Of a DNA stretch of 14,987 nt, positions 6,666-12,772 are shown in pieces. Both the position numbers and the translations under genes were made by a program. The stretch lies in assembly GCA_018260755.1 (NCBI GenBank), contig JAGTWP010000035.1:1-14987 (forward strand), given 5' to 3'. The first letter of the stretch is position 1. Each line of letters begins with the position of its first letter. The notes beneath the pieces were generated by a model. That model was given only the letters and a program-made list of their open reading frames with translations. It did no database searches and was not told where the DNA came from. The DNA is from Candidatus Altarchaeum sp. Its GTDB lineage: Archaea > Altiarchaeota > Altiarchaeia > Altiarchaeales > Altiarchaeaceae.

Positions 6666-7433
6666 ATGCACCATTATTTTTTAGATAAATACGCTGCCCT
6701 TAACAGCATAATTCATCATTTGGACCCGCGGCTGAAAATAATCGTCTTTATTTCTTATGTTTTCTTTGTTATCCTTACTCCCCCTACCGAATTTATAAAA
6801 TTTTTCCTTTACTTTTTGCTGCTCTTTTCAGTTATCGGACTTTCAAAGTTGCCTTTAAAATTTATTCTTAAAAGGTCTGCGGTTGTTATTCCGTTTGTAT
6901 TGTTCGTAGCGCTCTTTATTCCGTTTTTAAAGGAAGGAGAAATTGCAGGGTCTTATTCTTACGGAAATTTAAATTTTGCAGTAACATACCCCGGACTGCT
7001 GATTTTATTTAATGTTCTGGTTAAGTCATGGCTTTCTGTTATTTCAATGCTTACACTTACATCAACAACAAAATTTGCCGATTTGCTCAAAGCGTTTGAA
7101 TACCTGAAATTTCCAAAGGTAATGCTGCTCGTGATTTCATTTATGTACCGGTATATTTTTGTAATTGTCGATGAAGCGATGCGACTTAAGACAGCAGGCG
7201 ATGCGAGAAATTTTGGAAATTTAAAATTGAAGCATCGGATTGAAATTTTCGGAAACATTATTGCAGTGCTTTTTATAAGGTCTTACGAACGGGCGGAAAG
7301 AGTATATGCGGCAATGCTTTCTCGCGGGTTTGACGGAAATTTCAGGACAATAAAAGAGTTTAAATTTTCCAATATTGACCTTGTGTTTGGTGCAATTATG
7401 GGTTTAATTTTGATGAATATATTTGTGATTTAA
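6666..7433 (+). CDS. nikQ: Nickel ECF transporter transmembrane subunit NikQ (CbiQ family)
   Basis: This 255-residue T-component links the substrate-binding subunit to the ATPases in ECF transporters. The N-terminus MHHYFLDKYAALNSIIHHLDPRLKI matches CbiQ/NikQ (HLDPR motif). Four to six hydrophobic stretches follow. Near the end, ERAERVYAAMLSRGFDG carries the conserved Ala-Arg-Gly coupling-helix motif that docks on the ATPase; a first coupling region is RLKTAGDARNF. I chose the ATG at 6666, because an in-frame GTG at 6609 lies inside cooC and would add residues unlike the family. The stop overlaps that of convergent hypF by three bases. No nikO/cbiO follows. Confidence 0.92.
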   Translation: MHHYFLDKYAALNSIIHHLDPRLKIIVFISYVFFVILTPPTEFIKFFLYFLLLFSVIGLSKLPLKFILKRSAVVIPFVLFVALFIPFLKEGEIAGSYSYGNLNFAVTYPGLLILFNVLVKSWLSVISMLTLTSTTKFADLLKAFEYLKFPKVMLLVISFMYRYIFVIVDEAMRLKTAGDARNFGNLKLKHRIEIFGNIIAVLFIRSYERAERVYAAMLSRGFDGNFRTIKEFKFSNIDLVFGAIMGLILMNIFVI

Positions 7434-9673
7434 ATTTTATGCATCAGCGCATAATAAATCTGTCCGAAAGAAATTCCCCCATCTCCCGCCGGAACCTTTT
7501 GATTAACCAAAACGCCATTTTTTGTCAGAAAAGAAGTCATAATGCGATTGTAAGCACACCCTCCGCTAAATACAATTTCCTTCTTATCCGTCTTAAATTT
7601 CTTTGCAATTTCAAACATTCCGTCTGCAATATACTCCTGAACCGTATAAGCCAGTTTTCCTTTATCTTTGTCCATATTTTCAAGCAGGAATTCAAAGAGC
7701 GGAGTTGTTTTAAGAATATATCTTTGTTCTTTAGTGTTATATTCAATTTTCGGTTTTAGACAGTATCTTCCATTACTGGAATTTGCTTCAAGTTTCATAG
7801 CCGGCTCACCATCATAAGTTCTTTTAGTGCAAAATTTCAGCAAAGCAGATGCAGCATCAAGAATTCTTCCGCAACTTGTTGTTTCCGCGCAATTAAATTT
7901 ATTTGCGTATTGTTTATAAAGCAGGTCTATTTCGGTCGTTGAATAAAATTTTTTCATTACATCCTTAATTTCTCTTTCACTTAAAAATTTGCACAATATT
8001 CCCAATAACATCTTTTGCGGCTCAATTGCAGAGGAATCACCACCGAGCATAACATGTTCTTCCAGCGAGCCAAGTCGTTTATCCTCTTTTCCGCAGTCAA
8101 AAATTTCCCCGCCCCAAATTTTACCGTCTGAACCATAACCAGTTCCGTCACATGCAATTCCGACAAAATTTTCAAGTTCATTTTCTCCTGCAACAGAATA
8201 AACATGTGCAAGATGATGCTGAACCTTAATCAGTTTCAAATTTAAATTTTTGCTTAATTCCTCTGCGTATGTTGATGTATTATAAGAAGGATGCAAATCA
8301 CAAATTAAAATCTCCGAGCGGAGCGAGGCGAAATTTAAAAATTTTTCTAAATTTTCCTTAAAATATTCGTAAATTTCATAATTTTTTGTATCTCCGATAT
8401 ATCCCGACGGGATAGCAAATCCATTTTTATGTATGCAAAATGTATTCATCATTTCAGCACCAAAGGCAAGCATTTCAATGTTATCGTATTTATTTTTATC
8501 CTTTCCGGAAATTTTTATGGGCTCCGGAACATAACCGCGACTCCTTCTGATAAACAAAGGAATATTATTAATAACTTTAAGTACGGAATCATCCAAAGGG
8601 TTTAAAATTTTTCGGTTATGATTAAGAATAACATTAGCGAATTGCTGATGCAAATCAGTTGTAATCGGAAGTCCGGGTTTATTTGACGAAGTCATAATTA
8701 ACGGTTCGTCAATATAGTCGTATAAAAGGAAATGCAAAGCTGTATAAGGAAGCATTATTCCTATTGTGTCTAAATTTGAAACAACGTTCAATTCTGTCTT
8801 GTCCTTTTTCTGCAGTATTACGATTGGTCTCGCTTTACTTTTTAATAAATTTTCCTCTGTCTCATTAATAACCGCAAATTTCTTTGCCATCTCAATATCC
8901 CTTACCATGAGCGCAAACGGCTTGCTTTCTCTGTCTTTCTCAAATTTTCTGAGTTTTGTAACTGTGCTTGCAGAAGTCAAACAGGCAATATGAAATCCAC
9001 CGATTCCTTTTATTGCTACGATATTTCCTTTTTTTATTAATTTTACGGTTTCTTCAATTTCGTTTCCTTGTCCGGTATAAATTTTTTCAAAATTTCCATC
9101 GGGGTTTTTGATATAAATTTCAAGTTTTGGTCCGCAATTTCGGCATGCAATTGTTTGTGCATGATACCTCCTGTTTAACGGATTTTCATATTCCTTTTTG
9201 CATGTCTCGCACATATCAAAATCACGCATTGAAGTATTAACTCTGTCGTAGGGTGTTTTTTCAAGAATAGTAAAGCGGGGACCACAATTTGTGCAGGTTA
9301 TAAAAAAGTAATTATATCTGTAATTTTTTTTATCCCTTAATTCATTCAGACAATCATCGCATAAAAACCCGTCTGCAGGAACAAAACAAATATCCTTGCT
9401 CATACTACTTTCTAAAATTTTAAAACCGTTAAATTTGTCTTTTATGTTGATTTCATTAATTTCGTTGACTTCATAACTTTCAATTCGTGCCAGCGGAGGA
9501 ATTTTTCCTTTTAAAATTTCCGTGAAAATTTCAATATCATTATCAACCACAACTTCAACGCCATCTCCTGTATTTTTGACATATCCGTTTAAATTTCTAT
9601 TAACACATTCTCTATAAATGAATGGTCTGAATCCGACACCCTGCACAATGCCTTTAATGGTTATTTTATACAT
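7430..9673 (-). CDS. hypF: Hydrogenase maturation carbamoyltransferase HypF
   Basis: HypF uses carbamoyl phosphate and ATP to carbamoylate the C-terminal Cys of HypE, the source of the CN ligands of [NiFe] hydrogenases. All domains are present in 747 residues. An acylphosphatase domain (1-88) has QGVGFRPF (Arg16) and Asn34 in VKNTGDG. Two zinc fingers have Cys105/108/127/130 and Cys155/158/177/180. A YrdC-like domain spans about 205-385 (KGIGGFHIAC). A Kae1-like domain follows (CDLHPSYNTS, HHLAHVYS, CDGTGYGSDG, FSGGCAYNRI). I chose the ATG at 9673, which starts directly at the acylphosphatase strand MYKITIKGIVQG; an ATG at 9739 would add 22 basic residues and lies in an inverted repeat. The gene is 128 bp downstream of hypE and convergent with nikQ. 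Confidence 0.97.
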   Translation of the reverse strand: MYKITIKGIVQGVGFRPFIYRECVNRNLNGYVKNTGDGVEVVVDNDIEIFTEILKGKIPPLARIESYEVNEINEINIKDKFNGFKILESSMSKDICFVPADGFLCDDCLNELRDKKNYRYNYFFITCTNCGPRFTILEKTPYDRVNTSMRDFDMCETCKKEYENPLNRRYHAQTIACRNCGPKLEIYIKNPDGNFEKIYTGQGNEIEETVKLIKKGNIVAIKGIGGFHIACLTSASTVTKLRKFEKDRESKPFALMVRDIEMAKKFAVINETEENLLKSKARPIVILQKKDKTELNVVSNLDTIGIMLPYTALHFLLYDYIDEPLIMTSSNKPGLPITTDLHQQFANVILNHNRKILNPLDDSVLKVINNIPLFIRRSRGYVPEPIKISGKDKNKYDNIEMLAFGAEMMNTFCIHKNGFAIPSGYIGDTKNYEIYEYFKENLEKFLNFASLRSEILICDLHPSYNTSTYAEELSKNLNLKLIKVQHHLAHVYSVAGENELENFVGIACDGTGYGSDGKIWGGEIFDCGKEDKRLGSLEEHVMLGGDSSAIEPQKMLLGILCKFLSEREIKDVMKKFYSTTEIDLLYKQYANKFNCAETTSCGRILDAASALLKFCTKRTYDGEPAMKLEANSSNGRYCLKPKIEYNTKEQRYILKTTPLFEFLLENMDKDKGKLAYTVQEYIADGMFEIAKKFKTDKKEIVFSGGCAYNRIMTSFLTKNGVLVNQKVPAGDGGISFGQIYYALMHKI

Positions 9674-9694
9674 ATTTTCTTTATTTTTTGTTCG

Positions 9695-9702
9695 TTTATA
9701 AA
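9695..9702 (-). promoter_or_regulatory. TATA-like box for hypF
   Basis: On the minus strand, tttataaa is centred about 25-26 bp before the ATG at 9673. This supports both that start and a leaderless transcript from its own promoter, in addition to possible read-through from hypE. Confidence 0.45.
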
Positions 9703-9719
9703 TTTTTTTAAGAATTAAT

Positions 9720-9739
9720 TTGGTAAATCCATTTACCAA
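9720..9739. promoter_or_regulatory. Operator-like inverted repeat upstream of hypF
   Basis: The arms ttggtaaat (9720-9728) and atttaccaa (9731-9739) form a 9-bp perfect inverted repeat with a 2-bp spacer, about 18 bp upstream of the hypF TATA-like box. An additional copy of atttaccaac lies at 9778-9787, 47 bp from the copy at 9731-9740. The size and position suit a dimeric repressor or activator site. No matching full palindrome was seen before nikM or hypC, so the regulator is unknown. Confidence 0.5.
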
Positions 9740-9801
9740 CTTTTACCGAGATAAAATTTATTATTTCGAAAATTTAAATTTACCAACTTGGCACATATAA
9801 C

Positions 9802-10800
9802 TTAACATATCCTCGGCACTAATTTACCGCTTGGAACATCCAAAATCCTTGTCCCTCCGATTGCAGTCTTCATAATTACTCCTTTTCCTTCAACAACCTC
9901 TCCCATCATGCTTGCGCCGTCATTAAATTTTTTCAAAATTTTCAGACATTTTTCTGCATACTCTGCTTTGACGCCGCAGACAAATCTTCCTTCGGATGCA
10001 ATTTCGTAAACATTTAAGCCGAGCAATTCACAGACCGCTTTCACTTCCCTTTTGACCGGAATTTTATCTTCATCCAGCACAATTCTTACCTTGCTCTTTT
10101 CTGCCATTTCGTTTAGCGATGCCGCTATTCCCCCTCTTGTCGGGTCTTTCATAGCAGTAACATACTCTGAAATTTTTCTCACTTGTTCAAAGATGGGGGC
10201 ACAATCTGAGATTAAATTTGTCCTGTAATCAAACCTCTTGCTTAATAATGCAATTCCATGCTCTCCAATTCCTCCGGAAACAATAATTTTATCGCCAACC
10301 TTCAGTCCGGAATTTGAAATTACCTTCTTTGTGATTCCGATTCCCGCTGTATTTATCATGATTTTGTCTATTTTTCCTTTTTCAACAACCTTTGTATCTC
10401 CCGTGACAACAGGAATTTTTGTTTCGGATGAAATTTTTCCGATTGATGAAATTATTTTCATTAAATTTTCCTTTTCAAAGCCCTCTTCAATTATCAAAGA
10501 CAGAGACATTCCGACCGGAACGGCATTCATAACGGATAAATCATTGAGCGTTCCGCAAAGAGATAATTTTCCGATATCTCCTCCGGGAAAAAATATTGGA
10601 CTAACCGTATATGAGTCGGTTGTAAAAACAATATTTCTAAAATTTAAATTGCTTAAATTTAAGGTTGCTCCGTCATCATCGGTATTTTTCCAGTCGGATT
10701 TAAATTTGGATTTTATCCTTGTCCTGTTTAATTCAGTTCTTATTTTTTTAATTAATTCATACATCGCTTTTCCGCCGGAACCTTCATCAAGGGTTATCAT
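9802..10800 (-). CDS. hypE: Hydrogenase maturation protein HypE
   Basis: HypE dehydrates its C-terminal thiocarboxamide to thiocyanate with ATP and donates CN to the HypC-HypD iron. This 332-residue protein is of the AIR-synthase (PurM) type. It begins ITLDEGSGGKAM, and has FTTDSYTVSP, GGDIGKLSLCGTLNDLSVM, VTGDTKVVEKG, VSGGIGEHG and MKDPTRGGIAASLNEMA. It ends in the obligatory PRIC, whose terminal Cys is the carbamoyl acceptor. I chose the ATG at 10800 because the family starts at this point; an upstream ATG at 10833 adds 11 residues. It lies 204 bp after hypD. Confidence 0.97.
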   Translation of the reverse strand: MITLDEGSGGKAMYELIKKIRTELNRTRIKSKFKSDWKNTDDDGATLNLSNLNFRNIVFTTDSYTVSPIFFPGGDIGKLSLCGTLNDLSVMNAVPVGMSLSLIIEEGFEKENLMKIISSIGKISSETKIPVVTGDTKVVEKGKIDKIMINTAGIGITKKVISNSGLKVGDKIIVSGGIGEHGIALLSKRFDYRTNLISDCAPIFEQVRKISEYVTAMKDPTRGGIAASLNEMAEKSKVRIVLDEDKIPVKREVKAVCELLGLNVYEIASEGRFVCGVKAEYAEKCLKILKKFNDGASMMGEVVEGKGVIMKTAIGGTRILDVPSGKLVPRIC

Positions 10801-11004
10801 TTTAACAACAAAATATAAATTTATTTTATGCAAAAATTAATCGCTCATATACTTATTATTATTGAACTTTTGTGTTTTGCATTTTTAGTATATTTGAACT
10901 TGGATTGATATTTGAATTTGTGCTTGAATTTTAAAATTTGCAAAACTTCAACAATGTGTTTGAACTCCATCAGTGAAAATCAACATAAGAGCGTTGAAAT
11001 TTAA
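10801..11004 (-). other. hypD-hypE intergenic region with degenerate short repeats
   Basis: The 204-bp gap holds no gene. On the plus strand, ttgaact/ttgaatt-type motifs recur near 10863, 10894, 10912, 10924 and 10953. The longer core atatttgaa is at 10890-10898 and 10908-10916 (18 bp apart). The gap is unusually long for neighbouring hyp genes and may contain a separate hypE promoter. I found no convincing box C/D RNA. Confidence 0.4.
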
Positions 11005-12078
11005 TCACCATAGATTTTTAAATTTAAAATAAATAGCACATGTCCCCTCACCTGAAACCATACACGGCCCTATCGGATTATCCGGATTGCACACTTTTCC
11101 AAACAACGGGCATTCATGCGGTTCAATTAATCCCCTTATAATTTCCCCGCACCTACAAATTTTATTCTCCTTTGATTTTGGAACATTCTTTAATATATCT
11201 TTAAATTTGAGCTTTGCATTTAAGTGAGCGTCTTTCACTTCCAGCCCTGAATTTTTAATTACACCCAAACCCCTCCACTCGCTGTCGCTGCTCTTAAACA
11301 TTTCATTTATTAAATTTTTTGCAAGTAAATTTCCATCATCCTTAACCGCTCTGACATATTCATTTTCAACCTCACATCTTCCTTCTTTTAATTGTCTCAA
11401 AAGCATCAGAATTGCAGCAAGCACATCAATACCTTCAAAGCCGGTAATAACCTGAGGAACCTTCAACTTTTTGTAGTCCTTTGTTCCTGTTATTACTGAA
11501 ACATGTCCTGGATTTATAAATCCATCAATCTTAATTTCCCCCCCCTTTAATAATGCTTCCATAGCAGGAACAACTGTCTTATGAACCGAATAAACTGCTA
11601 AATTTTTCTTTAAGGCATACGTCGTCATCGGAGCGGTTGTCTCAAACCCAATGGCAAAAAAGACAATATCTTTGGTTTTATTCAAATTTTTAAATTTAAA
11701 ACAGTCCTCAACCGAATAAACAACGTTTACATTCGCACCCTTTGCCTTAACCTGTTCTAAACTCGTATTTGTTCCCGGAACCCTTAACATATCTCCATAA
11801 GTTGCTATATGGATTCCGTTCAAAGCAAGTTCTATTACTGCATCAATGTCGTATTGCGATGTTACACAAACAGGACATCCGGGACCTGAAATTAACTTTA
11901 TATTTTTAGGCAAAATTTGTCTGATTCCGCATCTGGCAATTGTCTGTGTGTGTGTCCCGCAGACCTCCATAAATTTCAATTCGTCAAATTCCTTTGCCAA
12001 TTCGTTTATTTCGCTTATTATTTTTAAGCTTTGCTTGGAAATCTCTGAATGAAATGAGGTGATATTTTGAATTTTCAT
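11005..12078 (-). CDS. hypD: Hydrogenase maturation scaffold HypD
   Basis: HypD, with HypC, is the scaffold on which Fe(CN)2CO is assembled. The protein has 357 residues. Cys40 lies in MEVCGTHTQTI, and Cys68/Cys71 lie in SGPGCPVCVT; these match the catalytic Cys41/69/72 of the E. coli protein. GDMLRVPGT and GFETTAPMT are family motifs. The C-terminal [4Fe-4S] region has Cys at 308, 310, 323, 330, 339 and 347, within CRCGEIIRG, EPHECPLFG and PCMVSGEGTC. It starts 12 bp after the hypC stop and is almost certainly co-transcribed with it. The length and residues are complete. Confidence 0.97.
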   Translation of the reverse strand: MKIQNITSFHSEISKQSLKIISEINELAKEFDELKFMEVCGTHTQTIARCGIRQILPKNIKLISGPGCPVCVTSQYDIDAVIELALNGIHIATYGDMLRVPGTNTSLEQVKAKGANVNVVYSVEDCFKFKNLNKTKDIVFFAIGFETTAPMTTYALKKNLAVYSVHKTVVPAMEALLKGGEIKIDGFINPGHVSVITGTKDYKKLKVPQVITGFEGIDVLAAILMLLRQLKEGRCEVENEYVRAVKDDGNLLAKNLINEMFKSSDSEWRGLGVIKNSGLEVKDAHLNAKLKFKDILKNVPKSKENKICRCGEIIRGLIEPHECPLFGKVCNPDNPIGPCMVSGEGTCAIYFKFKNLW

Positions 12079-12090
12079 TGTTGCACAGAG

Positions 12091-12315
12091 TTATTCTTTT
12101 AAATTTAACATCAATGATATTGTTTCATTTGCATCCTTCGCACTTAAAATTTCTATTGCAAAGCCGGCATGCACCAAAACATAATCGCCGATTTTTAAAT
12201 TTTCAACCATAGAGACGTTTATTTTCTTTATCACGCCTCCGAAATCAACATCAGCATAGTCAGCATGACTGCTGTCATAAATTTTTATTATCTTTCCCGG
12301 AATGCCTAAACACAT
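12091..12315 (-). CDS. hypC: Hydrogenase maturation chaperone HypC
   Basis: HypC (74 residues) binds HypD and then delivers the Fe(CN)2CO unit to the hydrogenase large subunit. The required N-terminus MCLGIPGK, with Cys2 exposed after Met removal, sets the start at 12315. An ATG three codons upstream (12324) would bury that Cys and is rejected. The family motif GDYVLVHAGFAIEIL contains the conserved His49. It is the first gene of the hypCD(EF) block. Confidence 0.97.
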   Translation of the reverse strand: MCLGIPGKIIKIYDSSHADYADVDFGGVIKKINVSMVENLKIGDYVLVHAGFAIEILSAKDANETISLMLNLKE

Positions 12316-12335
12316 CTTAAACACATATTATATTT

Positions 12336-12344
12336 TATTTTTTA
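12336..12344 (-). promoter_or_regulatory. TATA-like box for hypC
   Basis: On the minus strand, ttaaaaaat is centred about 26 bp before the hypC ATG at 12315. This fits an archaeal promoter driving hypCD with no leader and supports the short start. Confidence 0.4.
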
Positions 12345-12466
12345 AGTTTATTTCTTTTGATTGTTGAAAAAGTTATTAAAAATACATAGATAAATAATTT
12401 GTATTTTCATAAAAACCCACAAAACAATACTCATTCCATTCATGTATTTCAAAAGCAAGGGGGTAT

Positions 12467-12566
12467 TTATTAGAGTTGTTGCTAATTAAGAACATCTACT
12501 CTTAAATTACTAAATTTTTCTAAATTTTTCTTTTTTAAATTCTTTGTTTTATTATTAGAGTTGTTG
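12467..12566. repeat. 15-bp direct repeat pair
   Basis: The sequence ttattagagttgttg occurs at 12467-12481 and 12552-12566, an offset of 85 bp. The similarity continues as ctaattaa and taaattaa. There are only two copies and the spacing is too long for a CRISPR. The function is unknown. Confidence 0.6.
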
Positions 12567-12683
12567 TAAATTAAAAATTTTAAAGGTGAAAAGTAATAAA
12601 ATTTAAAGGAATTCAAAGGTGGAAAAGTTATTTTGCAACATGTCTATTATAGTAAGTCCATTAAATTTTGTCTTAAATAATTT

Positions 12684-12762
12684 CTGCACCCAGTGTTCGC
12701 AGTTGAAAATTTCCGTATGTGTGCTCAAATTTCTTACTAATTTCTCCTGCCAGTGGCTGGAG
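12684..12762 (-). repeat. Two related 19-nt hairpins downstream of metG
   Basis: At 12684-12702 and 12744-12762, exactly 60 bp apart, stem-loops share the core ccagtg and the flanks tttct and agtt. The outer stems read ctgc/gcag in one and ctcc/ggag in the other, so a G-C pair has become C-G. The second also pairs gcca with tggc. They lie in the metG 3' region (the second is 11-29 bp past the stop) and could act in transcript ending or as a structured repeat. Confidence 0.45.
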
Positions 12763-12772
12763 TTTTAAAATT

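Larger units (their letters stand above)
12316..12772. other. hypC-metG intergenic region
   Basis: This 457-bp gap has no credible gene. It contains the hypC promoter, two copies of a 15-bp direct repeat 85 bp apart, a short duplicated aaaggtg/aaaagt motif near 12583 and 12618, and two related 19-nt hairpins 60 bp apart just downstream of metG. A+T-rich runs near 12520-12540 could terminate transcription on the plus strand, but no plus-strand gene leads into them. Confidence 0.7.

Noticed and set aside
9674-9739. Upstream ATG for hypF at 9739
   Set aside because: The extra 22 residues precede the acylphosphatase domain, overlap the TATA-like box, and include an ATG inside the inverted repeat.
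10238-10840. 200-codon plus-strand open frame antisense to hypE
   Set aside because: It lies fully opposite well-conserved hypE codons and its hydrophobic translation has no recognisable family pattern.
10801-11004. Box C/D guide RNA between hypD and hypE
   Set aside because: A tgatgg and a ctga are present but not in the C-D'-C'-D order and spacing needed.
12467-12566. Degenerate CRISPR upstream of hypC
   Set aside because: There are only two short copies, the offset is 85 bp, and there is no leader or cas gene.
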